Positions 33,976 to 46,947 of a DNA stretch of 64,000 nucleotides are shown one piece after another. The notes under the pieces were generated by a model that was given only the letters and a program-made list of their open reading frames with translations, was not told where the DNA came from and ran no database searches. The DNA is from Aquilaria yunnanensis (taxonomy: Eukaryota; Streptophyta; Magnoliopsida; Malvales; Thymelaeaceae): NCBI GenBank assembly GCA_039654915.1, contig CM077597.1, positions 86,802,001 to 86,866,000 on the forward strand. Reading direction: 5' to 3'. A program made the translations under genes and the position numbers. The first letter of the stretch is position 1. Each line of letters starts with the position of its first letter.

Positions 33976-35219
33976 ATGGCCCACATGAGTATCTTGCCTT
34001 GGGTTTTGGACAAATTGCACAGGATGAGCCGCAAGCTCGTGGTCGAATATGACCTCCACGGGGTTAAGTTCAGCATGCTCTAGTGCATGGACTGGACATG
34101 CTAAATCATAGGCAACGAATCCAAAATCTTGGTTAGCAGGCCATTGATGATCCATTTCGTTAGACAGTTATTACTTTAGGCTAGTACTTTCAAAATTTGA
34201 ATGACAGGGAATAGTAGCCTCATGCCTTAGCCAAATCTCAGGATAAGGCCAATCTCCTTGAGCAGTTCAAGAGGCTAACTGGTGAGTATGCTGGTGGGGT
34301 AAGCTTTATTAAAGCTGAGGAGTGGATCAAGGCTTAAAAGATGACACTTTTAGATTTGAGAATTCCAAATGAGGAACAGGTGGATTTAGCTACCTTTAGC
34401 TTGATTAGGCAGGTACAGACATGGTGGGAGGGCACTCGACTAAGGGTTCTAAGGACTGAGGTTAGATATATCACTTGGGAGACTTTCATGCAAACTTTCT
34501 TTGGTCGATATTTCTTTGAGGCCATGAGGAATGGGAAGGAGTATGAGTTTCTTGCACTAGTACAGGGGAGCACGACAGTAGATCAGTACACAACTAAATT
34601 TAATGCCTTAGCCCTCTATGCTACGCACATTGTGATACATGAACCAAGGAAAATCAAGAGGTATGTTAATGGTTTATGTGATAAGCTGGTAGATAATCTG
34701 ATTATACAAGAGATTGATACCTTCAAGAATATGGTATCCTTAGCTTAAAGGGGTGAGGCAAGGATGAAAAACAAACAATTAGCTAGACCTATTGACCTGA
34801 GCTGTGGTCGTATACCATCATAACCTACACATGCAAGTAGTTTCTGCCTTATAGCGCAACCGATACTTGTTCAAGGGTAAGGACAACTTGGGCGATGACA
34901 GCCAATCAACAGCAGAGCTACTCAACCATAACTTAATGGGGTAGGAAAACCTAGAATGAGACCAATTGTTCAGGGCCAGGGAGACCTTAGATATCAGACT
35001 TGTTGTTTCTTTTACCCAATGGAAGGGCGGTGTGTGACCTACTTCTACTGCGAAGAAGTGGGACATCTATCCAAGCAATGTCCTAAAAGGGATGCTCCAT
35101 TAGTAGCACACGCTCCACCAACAACGTCGATAGGCCCACCAACAAAGAAACCTCGTGTGGCAGGACGTGTTTATGCAGTGATAGCCAAGGAGGCAGAGGA
35201 TGCCCCAGGAATAGTGTAA
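33976..35219 (+). pseudogene. Element A gag relic
   Basis: A start codon at 33976 aligns with the gag start of element C, but a base is missing just after it, so the frame shifts. The main gag domain (Retrotrans_gag type) is in the open frame 34341-34748, with ATFSLIRQVQTWWEG and IKRYVNGLCDKL. A zinc knuckle near 35040-35090 reads YFYCEEVGHLSKQC, with Tyr in place of the first Cys. Stop codons separate these blocks. Confidence 0.85.
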
Positions 35220-35227
35220 GGTACGCT

Positions 35228-35640
35228 GATAGTTATAGCCTTTAATTTCAAGTTCACAGAAGTGACATGATTAGGTTAATAATTGTTTGAATTGATCATA
35301 GGTACTATTTCTATTTCTAGGTTTCCTGTTAAAATTCTTATAAACTCAAGATCTAAACATTCTTTTATATGTATTAAACTAGCTGAGTAGTTAGGCATGC
35401 CTATCAAAGAGCTTCCTTTCATAATAATGGTTTCTACCCCCATCAAACACTAGTATGAGTTCTATTCGTGTACTTCAATCTTGCTTGATTTTTGTCAAAG
35501 GACGTGCTCTAGACATTGACCCTTTTGTGCTTGGGATATCTAAATTTGATTGTATGTTGGGCATGGATTGGCTACATCAGCATCATGCTAAGGTGATTTG
35601 CTACCATAAGCTATTTACCATATCCTTGCCTGATGGGTCA
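35228..35640 (+). pseudogene. Element A protease relic
   Basis: The region aligns with element C protease. Where C reads VLIDSGSTHSFI, A has ILINSRSKHSFI, so the catalytic DSG has become NSR. It is followed by FDCMLGMDWLHQHH (35455-35649), the usual segment downstream of the protease. Confidence 0.75.
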
Positions 35641-35869
35641 GAAACATAGTTTGTTGGGGATAGAAAGATTTCTACTCTGATCTTAATCTTTTGTTTACAA
35701 GATGACAAATATCTTCATCAAGGCTGTGTTGGCAATTTAGCTTATATTCCTACAGAGTTAGATAAGCCTAAATCAGTAGTGGGTATCCCCATTATGGAAA
35801 AATTTCCAAAAGTGTTTTCAGCGGAGTTGCTTAGAATGCCACCTAGCCAAGATATTGATTTCACCATCG

Positions 35870-36690
35870 ATTTATTGCTAAGAATGTCTCCTATCTCTCA
35901 CGCACCTATCATATGGCTCCATTTAAAATGGTGAAACTAAAATGTCAATTACAGAAGCTGCTTGGAAAGAGGTTCATATGTCCAAGTACTTTACCTTGGG
36001 ATGCTCCTGTTTTATTCATAAAGAAGAAAGGTGGCAGTGTAAGGATGTGCATTAATTATCGATAGCTAAATTTGGTGACGATAAAGGAAAAGTACCCTTT
36101 ACTTCGAATTGATAACTTGTTTGATCAGTTAAGGGGATCATCAGTGTTCTCTACAATTGATTTGAGTTCTGGGTACCATCAACTAAAAATAAAAGAGGAA
36201 AATATGCCAAAGATGGCATTTAGGATCCATTATGGGCATTATGAGTTTAGTGATGCCCTTTGGGTTAACAAATGCACCTACAACTTCATAGGCCTAATGA
36301 ATAAGGTGTTCCAACCATACTTATTTCAGTTTGTCATCATTTTCATATATGATATTTTGGTTTACTCATCAGATGTTGAAAGCGATAGATAACATTTGGG
36401 GATTGCACTTCAAATGTTGAAGGAACATAAGTTATATGCAAAGTTAAGCAAGTGTGAGTTTTGGTTGAACAGTTTCACCTTTTACGCCATGTGGTAACTA
36501 AGGAAGGAATTTTAGCGGATCCTAACAAGGTTGAAGGGGTTGTGAATTGGCAACAACCGAAGGCTATGTTTGAGACTTGGAGTTTCTTGGGTTTGGCTGG
36601 TTATTATATACATTTTGTGGAAGGTTATTCGAAGCTAGCATGCCCTTTGACCCAACTGACTAAGAAGGATCAACCATTCTAGTAGACCGA
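35870..36690 (+). pseudogene. Element A reverse transcriptase relic
   Basis: [19 protein letters not shown] and [14 protein letters not shown] (36072-36392) are Ty3/gypsy RT motifs. The catalytic FIDDIL is here FIYDIL, so one Asp is lost. Stops and a frameshift near 36390-36480 also break it. Confidence 0.88.
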
Positions 36691-36744
36691 GTAGCACAAA
36701 TATAGTTTCCAAATGTTAAAGAAGTGTTTAGTCTCTATACCTGT

Positions 36745-37075
36745 TCTTACTCTCCTTGATGGGTGAAGTCGCTTTACAGTTTATACAGACGCATCACATC
36801 AGGGGCTTGGGCTATGTATTGATGCTGGCGAGGATGGTGATTATTTTTGGATCTAGGCAGTTAAAACTTCATGAGCTAAATTACCCAACTCATAATCTGG
36901 AGTTTGCAGCTATCATACATGTGTTAAAGCTTTGGCGACATTATTTATATGGAGAAGAGTTTGAGGTCTCCACTGACCATAAAAGCCTACAGTATTTATT
37001 GTCACAGAGGGAACTCAATAATCGACAGCATCATTGGGTTGAGTATCTCTCTGATTATAATTGCACTAATTAGCA
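36745..37075 (+). pseudogene. Element A RNase H relic
   Basis: The frame 36756-37073 contains LKLHELNYPTHNLEFAAIIH and WRHYLYGEEFEVSTDHKSLQ, standard RNase H motifs of gypsy elements. It is frameshifted relative to the RT. Confidence 0.85.
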
Positions 37076-37097
37076 TCACTCAGGTAAGACTAACCTG

Positions 37098-38215
37098 GTG
37101 ACTGATGCTTTGAGTAGAAAAGTGGGTGCTAAACTGAATACTTTGGTGGTTTCTGAATGGAAACTACTAGAGAAGTTTAGTCACATGAGCTTAGGGGCAC
37201 AAGTGGAAGGGCCTCAGGTTCTTATGACTAGTTTACATATGAAGCCTACACTTATGGCAAAGGTTAAAAAGACTCAAAAGGAGGATCCACATTGCCAAGA
37301 ATGATCAGTTCTAGGGTAGAAAGGATTCAGTATGGATGTGGATGGTACCCTAAAATTTCAAAACCAATTAGTTGTTCCCCAAGGAAATGACGTGAAATAT
37401 GATGTTTTATCGACAGCATATGCATCTCGGTTAACCATCCCCGTTGGGAGCACCAAGATGTACCATGATTTGAGGAAAAGCTTTTGGTGGAGTGGCATGA
37501 AGAAGGATATTGCAGAGTTTGTATCTAGATGTTTGACATGTCAAAAGTTCAAAGTAGAACACCAAATACCTAGAGGACTGCAATAGCCATTAAAGATTCC
37601 TCAATGAAAGTGGGATGACATTGCAATGGATTTCATAATTGGGCTACCTGCTACTCATCATTGACATGATGCAATCTAGGTGAAAGTTGATCAGTTAACC
37701 AAGTTAGCAAACCTTTTGGTAGTCCAAAAGACTTGGCCTATACCCAAACTAGTTGAATTGTACATATTTGAGATAGTTTGACTTCATGAAGTACCGAGGA
37801 GCATTGTTTCTGATAGAAATCCATAATTCACATCACAGTTTTTGCAAGCTTTACAAGAACAATTAAGTACTGTGACATTAATGAGCACTACCTATCATCC
37901 ACAGAAAAATGGGCAATCCGAGAGGAATATTCAAACTATTGAGCATATGCTTAGAACTTTTGCTCTAGATTACAAGGACTTTTGGGATAATAACTTGCCC
38001 TAGTGGAATTTGTTTATAACAATAGCTATCACTCTAGCATTCAAATGGCCAAATATGAGGCTTTGTATGGTCATAGCTATCGTACTCTGGTGTGTTGGGA
38101 AGAAGTGTGCAATAGGCCTTTATTTGGACTAGATTTTGCAAAACAAACTTCATACAAGGTCAAAATATTCAAACAATGATTAGTAGCAACTCAAGATAAG
38201 CAGTGGAGTTATGCA
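37098..38215 (+). pseudogene. Element A integrase relic
   Basis: The zinc-binding region KSFWWSGMKKDIAEF, then CLTCQKFKVEH, lies at 37470-37570. The catalytic core follows, from about 37600 to 38100 (MDFIIGLPATH-like, then YHPQKNGQSERN-like), broken by several stops. Confidence 0.85.
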
Positions 38216-38540
38216 AACCAGAGACATTGTCCTTTGGAGTTTGCCATTGGTGATCATGTGCTTCTAGAGGTGTCACTAACCGAGGGAGTTCAACACTTCC
38301 AAGTGAAAGGGAAGCTAGCCCCGCGCTTTTGTGGACCTGCCTTAATGGACCTTTTGAAGCATTAGAGCGGGTTGGAGAGATGGTGTATCGAGTCGCTTTA
38401 CCACCTCATTTGGCTGGAATTCATGATGTGCTTCGTGTGAGTAATATTCGCAAGTATTAGCTAGACCCAACACATGTTATTCCATGAGAGCCATTACAGT
38501 TATGTGAGGATTTGACTTATGTAAAGAAAAGGTTCTACGC

Positions 38541-38645
38541 AATGAATTCATCGAGTTGCTAAAGGTTATTTGGAGTAATCATGGAGAGCAAGAGGCAACT
38601 TGGGAAGTTAAGGATGAGCTTTGGAGGAAGTATCCACAGCTTTGA
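38541..38645 (+). pseudogene. Element A chromodomain-like tail
   Basis: Frame reading NEFIELLKVIWSNHGEQEA then TWEVKDELWRKYPQL and stop. It matches the short C-terminal chromodomain of Tekay/Del elements, thought to steer integration into heterochromatin. Confidence 0.7.
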
Positions 38646-39887
38646 AGTACTTTTTAGCACATTCTTTGAAATTTGACTACAAATTTCTTTTAAGGGAAAT
38701 AGACTGTAATAACCCTAGAAATTAAGGAAAAAATTACCAAATTACCCTAAATGTTAAAATTACCATTATGCCCTCAAAGAAATTTTTGTAATTTTACCTA
38801 TTAATTTAGAAAATTAATATAAAACTAAGAATCTTGATTCTTAGATAATTCCTTTAGTGGTTATTAAGTTAAATTCCAAGACGGAAGGTCAAAGTCATTT
38901 TCTTTAAGCTAATGATATTTTTGTCCTTTTTCAAGTAAGCATCCAATGGAAAATTTGAGAGTGCTGTTGGATTCTTCTCACAAAAATAAGTCAAAAGAAA
39001 TTTGTCTCACTAAATTCTAAATTCGTTTGCTTAGGGTTCTAATAATTTAGCCTACGCACATGTACGGTTTAAATTAGGTTCGTGCTCTTGTTGCATAGAA
39101 TAATTTCTCAAAAAACCCTAATCTCTAATTTACAAAACACATAGCTGCAACACCTCAAGAATATTGAAATTGAAAAATTAATTTACCATCTCCTTATCTT
39201 TATTTTCTTTAATTAAATCACATTGAATATTATCTTGCTCCTTTTCATTTTTTTCCCCATGTTCCTACATAGCCAAGAGCCCGAATTTATGTCGAAACTA
39301 GACCCAGGCTAATTCCTTCTCTTTTCTAATTCTTTTCCTTCACATAGCCACCACAACAACAAAACTTATAGCCATGGCCGCTAATCTCCAACTTGCCATA
39401 CTTGCCACTTTCTTTTAGCCTTGGCCACATGTTGCTCTTCTATTATTTTTTTTTTCAATTAGATAGGCTCAGCATTCCTCGACTGGTCCTAGTCCTGCTC
39501 ATTAAAGTGGAGAAGAAGGCATCACACCAAAGGATCATCATCGCACTCTCCGCTCCGTTATCAGCTTGATCGCATTCTTTTTTGAACCAATGTAAGTCCA
39601 GTGCTTTGGGCTTAATTTTTCCATCATGAAAGTAATTTTGAATGTTATTTAATTCCCTATTATTTCCTAGGTTCATTTAGTTGAAAGGAAACTACATCCA
39701 GACACCAAAAGTGATCTTACATGCACTGGCGATTCCGAATTCAATTGTGTGAGTCTAAACTATTCAGAATCACTCTTTTATTTTTTTTTCCAGCACCTAA
39801 ATACCTTATTTTTTTTTTCTATATTTTATTTCTAGGTTTTCATTATTCAAAATTCTAAGCTTGCACACTCATTCCCGATGCAATCAA

Positions 39888-39977
39888 ACCCTTACTTGCA
39901 CTCGAACCCTAGTAAGCCACTGTAACATTTTTTGAATTATTTTTAGCTTACTAGGGCTCGAGTGCAAGTAAGGGTTA
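39888..39977. repeat. Short palindrome inside the element A 3' LTR
   Basis: CCCTTACTTGCACTCGAACC on the left arm returns inverted as GAGTGCAAGTAAGGG on the right arm, around a spacer of about 30 bp. The other LTRs show no such second arm, so the right arm is a local inverted copy. Confidence 0.75.
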
Positions 39978-41997
39978 CAGTGGCTTACCGAGCCCTAGCT
40001 CCATTATATTTGTTTTCGAAGTTGTTACAGTGGCCGAGGAAATCCTTACTGAAAGGTTTAGTGCTTCTTTGGACTCCTAAAGTGCTAGACATCCCTAAAA
40101 CTCATTGGTAATTAAAATAAATTTTTTCCCTTCCAAGTTCAATTTTTACAGCCCTTAAGTGAGCATATAACTCAATGTGTTGGCCACTGTAATTTTAGGA
40201 TCAATATCAAGAAAGCACCAAACATAATCCTGAATAAGCACGAGGCCATTAGAGATACCTCGAGGCCCTTTTTTTCCACTAGGTAAATTTTCGGCCTAGA
40301 TGTCAAGAATGTGAACTTTCCAAGTACCATTTAGGAAAATTTCAAATTTTAGCATATTTTCTAATTTTTCACCTTACTAACATTTTGTAGGACCGTTCTA
40401 GGAAACTGCCTTATTTCGCTGTGTTATTCTATACTAGGTAAGGAGAAAGAGTGAGTTAGTTTTCGTGGGCCCTCTTACGCCCAAAATAAGCATCAGTTCA
40501 AATAATAAAATTTAAGTAAACAATTGGGCTAAATAAAATCTTTAAATGCATGGGAAACATGGGTAGGGTAATTATTTAGTTCTTCTAGAAATTTTGTTTT
40601 GTTTTATTTTATTTTATTTTAGTTCTCTTCCATTTTAGTTATCTTCCATTGAGATGTAATTTTGGTTAGTTGATTACTTGGTTCTAATGTTGTGATATAT
40701 GATGTATGTTTGGCGCTTGTATCATACTAGAACCGTTTGTAACAAGAATTAAGTTAGAAGTAAGTTAGGATTGCTTGAATAAATCCGCTAGTATTATGTT
40801 TAGGGCTGATAAAACAAATACTACTGGTACAATGTTTAGGGCCGACAAGCTCTCTAGCAACATGATGAGATTAAAAGCAATCGTTAGTGGCATGGTAGGG
40901 TCGTAATAAATTACTATAAGCAGGTAGATAAAGGATTAGGAGCGTAAATGCTAAATAAGAAACTTAGAAAGAATTCAGGAGAGAGGAGATGAACATTTAT
41001 CATAAATACACTTAAAAAGGTATCATTGATTGTCATATCATCATGTAACACTAAGCTAAGATAACAAGATAAAAGTTATAGGATGCACTAGAATCATGGC
41101 ACCCTACTAAAAAGCGATAAAATAAAATGAGCTTTGGTCATGCATTAACTGGCTATTGCATAAGATTGATATTTGTCATACATAAGACTACATAAGTAAA
41201 AGATTTGAGGAGAATGATAAAACGCAAGGCATGTACGATTTGCAACAGGCTATATCAACATGACTTCATGAGTCATAAACTTATAAGAGAGTTTTGAAAT
41301 GGATGATTCAAACCCAAGAGGCATGTTAGGGTGGTAACTGACCATCCTTAATCATGACCCAATATTGATATGGAGATGTGATTTGTGTATTGTCCAACCA
41401 TAGCTCGCGAGGGATCACATTTATGGCTGGTATCACGAGAGGCTCTACCTCTGCGTAGGTATCCTAAGAGGCTTTGACTTGGTGGCAGCCCTAGTGGCAC
41501 TACCTAAAAGTTATCCCAAGAATGAGTGATGTACACACTCACCAACCTGGGTTCATCCAATGACATTCAAGTATTAGATTAAATGATTGATAAAAAAGAT
41601 TTTATCTAATTGGTAAAAGGAATTATGCATATGCATATTAGTTCAAGACTTTAATGTTGTGCTATGAAGTGTATTAAATTGTTCTTTGTTTAAATTGTTA
41701 TAACTTGAAGTTTATTATTTGTTTGTTGTTTGTAGAGGGAATATTAGGACCCATGTGATGGGCTTGATACTTCTCTCTTACTGAGCAAGTGGTGCTCACT
41801 CTCTTTCTAATATTTTTCCTTAGGTGAGTATTATGAAGAGATGAAGTACACTGAACCATTTAATGCGGTTCAGGATATAGAGCAGACTGAGTGAGGGTAT
41901 GCTGTAGCCACTTGAAATACTGGCCGAGACAAGATTTCTTCTTTGTGTTATTTCACTTCTTAAAAAAATTTAAATGGTTTGTTTAAATGGGCACATT

Positions 41998-42517
41998 TGT
42001 AACACCCTCATATCCCACATAGGTGAATTGTAGGAAGCCTTATGTGGATGTATAGGCTCCAATTCTAGAATATAAGCACCTAGTGCTTAACCATTTAGCC
42101 CATATGGTATGGGCAGATGTTCCCTTGATGGGTTCTAGACTTGGGTCGTTACAGATAGTATTAGAGCCGACCCGAGACCACAATGGTGTGGCATGGTGGG
42201 TGTGCACATGCATCATCTACTAGGACTGATCCTGGATTTGAGATACTACTTGGTCAGGAGCTAAGTAGTCTAATTGGAAAGGTTACTTGGTTTGGGGAAC
42301 CAAGTAATCTGATTGACCCCAATAAGGACATTGGGTACATAAGAAGGGGAGTTTGTAACACCCTCATATCCCACATGGGTCAATTGTGGGAAGCCTTATG
42401 TGGATATATAGGCTCCAATTCTAGAACATAAATACCTAGTGCTTACCATTTTCCAAAAGCTAGCCCATGTGGTATGGCAGGTGTTCCATTGACTGGTTCT
42501 GAACTTGGGTCATTACA
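41998..42517 (+). mobile_element. TRIM retrotransposon in the element A 3' LTR
   Basis: LTRs are 41998-42153 and 42354-42517, starting TGTAACACCC and ending with CATTACA or CGTTACA. A primer site resembling TGGTATCAGAGCC follows the first LTR (GATAGTATTAGAGCCGACCC at 42154). A purine tract (AAGAAGGGGAG) precedes the second. The internal region is 200 bp and non-coding. Flanks ACATT and AGATT look like a 5-bp target duplication with one change. Comparison with the solo LTR shows continuous LTR sequence across this point. Confidence 0.88.
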
Positions 42518-42716
42518 AGATTTTTTATATGTTAGATTTCTTGGGATTTTCATTTAATTACTCTGATTTAGTTTCTTATTATTTGAAAAATATATTAAAA
42601 TAAAAATATTTTACTTCATATTTCTTAAACTATTTTTAATTGATTGCTTAAAAACTATGTAAAATTAAGATATTTTTCAAAATTAAAATGTATAAAACTG
42701 GGGGTGTTATAAGAAA

Positions 42717-43772
42717 TTTTATTAAACATTAAATTAGTAAATTTTATCTTCATTTTTATACTTTAAATTCAAAAGGCTAATAACTAAAATAAAGATCTTA
42801 TATTAGTTGGCTCGAACAATTAAACAAATTTATTATTAATATGTTAGCATAACTTTGACTTTGTAAAGAGATATAAGCTAATTTTTTAATAAATATTTGA
42901 GGTTTTCTTTATAATAGAAAAAATATATAAGCTAATAATAAGAAGCTTACGCAAAAAATAATTTTCTTTTAATCAGTATGATAGAAATATGGGTCATGAT
43001 ATCAAAGTATAAGTAACTATACATTACTAAAAAAATTAATTTCCTGACTTTTAACTTTTAATAAAAAATATACTCACCTCCAAGGTTTTAAATTTACACT
43101 TATCCTCTATTTTATGGTCGAGTCAATTTGCTAGTTCAAAATATTAAGGTCAAGTCCTGTGTATATTTTTTTTTATCTTTTTTTGGGGTAATTAATGGTT
43201 ACACATTGATTTAGAAATTATACTCATATCATTGAAGTTTGAAAATCTTCTTACGATTGTTCTTATAATATAATTAGTAAACCATGCAAAAATAGACTCC
43301 TTCAAATAGAATAAATTCCTAGTAGCTTAAAGGAAAACTAATAAATTCTAATTTAAGATTTAGTTACTTTATATCTTTACACTTTTTATTATATATAAAT
43401 ACAAATATATATATATATATATATAAATTTTAAATTTCACTTTTTGGTTCTAATAAAAATCTTTAATTTTTAAAATGTAAATAAATTGCAACCTTCATGC
43501 TTTCGGCATGTTTAATAGTCATATAAATCAAAGACATGTTTGTTATAAAATTTTAAATTTAGTGGCATTTTTTAGTTTTTTGGCCATAAAAAAAGACTTA
43601 TGAAACACATATAAAATAATCACCAATTTTTTTCTATTTTTTATCTTTTAATTAATAATATTATTTTCCTAATATAAAGAATTTGTAAAAGGTAAAAATG
43701 TGTTTAAACTTTAAATATTATAAATGCATTGAAATTTTGATTAATCAAATAACGAACAAATATTTACTTAGT
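42717..43772. repeat. AT-rich dispersed repeat R, copy 1
   Basis: No gene. The stretch resembles 49330-49860 in the same orientation and 55480-56728 in reverse. Shared landmarks include ATGGGTCATGATATCAAAG, AGTAACTATACATTACTAAA and TTGATTTAGAAATTAT. It contains an (AT)n tract at about 43403-43425. Confidence 0.65.
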
Positions 43773-43777
43773 AGACT

Positions 43778-46700
43778 TGTTACGCCCCCAATTTTATGAA
43801 CCTTAATTTTAAAAGATATCTTAAATTCCCAGAATTATAAAGCATTTAATTAAAAATAACTTGGGAAATATGAGGTAAAATATTTTATTTAAATTATTTT
43901 TTGAACAATGAGAGTATTAAATGAAATTAGAGCAGTTATGTGATAATTCCAAGAAAACTAATATGCGGATAATGTGCCAATTTAAACAAACCATATGTTT
44001 CTTTAGAAATCAAATAACACAAAGTTGAAACCTAGTCCCAATCAGTTCTACTTTCGAGAGGCTAAAGCATACCCTCACTCAGTCTGCTCCACATCTTGAA
44101 CCTCATTATATGGTTCAGTGTACTCTATCTCCTTATAGTACTCACCTAAGAAAAACATGTTGAAAGGAGTGCTCAGTAAGGGGGAAGTATTAGGCCCATC
44201 ACGTGGGTCCTAATATTCCCGCAACAAACAATAATGAATAATAAACTTTAATTTCTAGCAATTTAATTAAAGAACAATTTTGCACATCATCATAACAACA
44301 ATATCAAAATCCTACTAGCATGTTTGAACTACCATGCATATGCATTATTCCTTTTACCAATTAAATCATATCTTATTTATCAATTATTTAATACAATACT
44401 TAAATGCTGTCGGACGAACCTAGGGTGGTCAGTGTGTACATCACCCACTAGGCAGTGCCACTAGGGATGCCACCAAGCCAAGGCCTCTCGGGATACCTAC
44501 GCCGAGGTAGAGCCTCTTGTGATACCAGCCATAAGCATGGTCCCTCACCAACTATGGTCTGACAGCGCACAAATCATATCTCCATACTCCGTGTTAATAT
44601 AGGGTCATGACTAGGGACGGTCTGCTGCCACCCTAACATGCCTCTCGGGTTCGAATCGTTCGTTCCGAACCTCTCGTCTAAATTTACGGCTTGTTAGGTC
44701 ATATAGATATGGTACGTCACCAACCTTGCATGCCTCGTGTTTTATCTTACTCCTCAAATCTTTTACTTAATGTAATCTTGTGTATGACAAACATCAATCA
44801 TATGCAACAACCAATTGATGCATGACCTTAGCTCACTTTATTTTAGCTCTTTTTAGTAGAGTGCCATGATTATAGTGCATCCTATTTCTTTTATCGTGTT
44901 ATCTTAGCTTAGTGTTACATAATGTCATGACAATCAATGATATTTTTTTACGTGTATTTGTGATAAATGTTCATCTCATTTCTCGTGAATTCTTTCTAAA
45001 TTGGTCATTTAGCGTTTACGCTCCTAATCCTTTATCTATCGGCTTATAGTAATTTATTACGGCCCTAACATGCCACTAACGGTTGCTTCCAATCTCATCA
45101 TGTTGCTAGCGAGCTTGTCGGCCCTAAACATGGTACTGGCGGTTTTTGTCTTGCCGGCCCTAAACATGGTACTAACGAGTTTATTTAGGCGGTCATAACA
45201 TATTTCTAATTTAATTCTTGTTACAAGAAGTGCTAGTATGATACTAGCGCGAAACATACATCATACATCACATCATTACAACCATGGAACCAACCAACCA
45301 AACTTACATCTCAATGGAAGAGAACTAAAATAAAATAAAATAAAATAAAATAAAATTCTAGAAAAACTAATTAATTACCCTACCCATGTTGCCCACGCAT
45401 TTGAAGATTTTGTTTTGCCCAATTGTTTACTTAAAATTTATTATTCAGGTTGATGCTTATTTTGGGCCTAAGAGGCCCCACAAGAACTAACCCGCTCTTT
45501 CGCCTTACCTAGTATGGAAAAACACAGCGAATTGGGGTGATTTTTTAGAACGGTTCTACAAAATTTTAATAAGGTAGATAATTAGAAAAATATACTAAAA
45601 AATTGAAATTTCCTAAATGGTACTTGGGAGGTTCATGTTCTTGGCATCTAGACCAAAAGTTTACCTAGTGAGCAAAAGGGTCTTGGGGTGTCTCCGGTGG
45701 CCTTGTGCCTATTCAAGATCGTGTCGGGAGCCTTCTTGATATTGATCCTAAAATTACAGTGGCCACAAACTAAGTTATATGCTCATTTAATGGCTTTAAA
45801 AATTTATCTTGGAAGGAAAATTTTTTTATTTTGGTTACCGATATGTTTTTGGGATCTTTAGCGCTCTGGGCGTCCAAAGAAGCACAAAATCTTTAAGTAA
45901 GGATTTTCTAACTATTTGTAACAATATGGATAGCAAGGGAAAGCGAATTAGAAGGGCTGTAAGATTTGAAATTGGCAGCCAAGATAATTTTTAAAAAAAG
46001 CTACGGTGGCTTACTAGGGCTTAGAAGCGAGTATAGACGCGATTTCACTGGAAACAAGTGCAAAAAACCCAAAACTTGGATTAACAATGATCTACCAACA
46101 ATTTACAAAAAAAAATATAAGGCCTTTAGGTGCTAGGAAAAAAATTAAAAGAGGGATATATAAGGATTTAGACTTACACCAATGAATTCGGGTTCATCGG
46201 TATGTGTAGGATTGTTTTTGTGTCCCTAACGTGGTTTCTCTTTAATTTGATGAATCTAAGAAAAATATAAAATTAAAATAATATTCCAATACTCTAGAAT
46301 AACTAAGAATCAAAGCATGGAGAGGTGACTTACATAGGTTTGTTGGAGGGATAAGGGGAGACACGAACATGTGAGAAGATGATCGAATGGTTGTCCACGG
46401 CTTCATTGTGGTTTAAGCGACGAAACACTCGCTAGCAGTTGCTCGCACTCATGAACGGAATAGAAGAATATTGTCTAGACTAGAAAGAAAAGAAAAATTG
46501 ATGGCAAATTGAAGGTGACGGCCGAAATTTTTCTTTTTCTTAAAAAATGTTGCTTTACAGCTTGTTGGGTTAGAAAAGTCCAAGATTCTAGTTTGCCTAG
46601 GCTTTAATTGCTAGAGGCGCACCAGGCTTTTTGACCTAGAGGAAGCTACGGGAAAATAAGAAAAGAATGAGAAAGAGTTTTATTTGGTGTATAATGACTT

Positions 46701-46835
46701 TATTGTGTATTTGTTAACAAAATAAAGATAAGTAAATAAAATTAATTGAATTTGATTTTGAACAGAAAAACAAAATTCTAGGAGGGGTGCCACTACATGA
46801 GTTATTTTATTGCTATTATTATTTTATTTATTTAC

Positions 46836-46873
<38 letters not shown>

Positions 46874-46942
46874 TTATTTATTTATTTATTTATTTAGGGT
46901 AATTAGGTAATTTTATTTTACTTAATTTCTAGGGTTATTACA
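43778..46942 (-). mobile_element. Tekay solo LTR
   Basis: A single 3165-bp LTR in minus orientation: on the plus strand it starts TGTTACGCCCCC and ends GGGTTATTACA. It is flanked by the exact 5-bp duplication AGACT (43773-43777 and 46943-46947). No internal sequence or second LTR is present, so it arose by LTR-LTR recombination. It retains the central segment missing from element A's 5' LTR. It also holds ATT and TTTA microsatellites (46836-46900) and the tandem CCCTAAACATGGTACTA motif. Confidence 0.93.
46836..46873. repeat. (TTA)n microsatellite in the solo LTR
   Basis: About 12 TTA units followed by several TTTA units. Confidence 0.9.
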
Positions 46943-46947
46943 AGACT

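Larger units (their letters stand above)
30739..42711 (+). mobile_element. Tekay/Del-like Ty3/gypsy element A, complete but defective
   Basis: The 5' LTR is 30739-33661 and the 3' LTR is 38705-42711. The 5-bp target duplication AGAAA lies at 30734-30738 and 42712-42716. The element has a tRNA-Met-type primer site and coding order gag, protease, RT, RNase H, integrase, chromodomain-like tail, which points to the Tekay/Del chromoviruses. Many stops and frameshifts show it is old. The LTRs have diverged: the 5' LTR has lost about 500 bp and the 3' LTR gained a TRIM (41998-42517) and a small palindrome (about 39888-39976). Confidence 0.93.
38705..42711 (+). repeat. Element A 3' LTR (interrupted)
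   Basis: 4007 bp, longer than the 5' LTR because it keeps the central segment and holds a TRIM. Its terminal base pattern has decayed (TTATA in place of TTACA). Confidence 0.9.

Noticed and set aside
39455..39676. 73-codon minus-strand frame in the Tekay LTR
   Set aside because: It is not kept in the other LTR copies and lies in untranslated LTR sequence.
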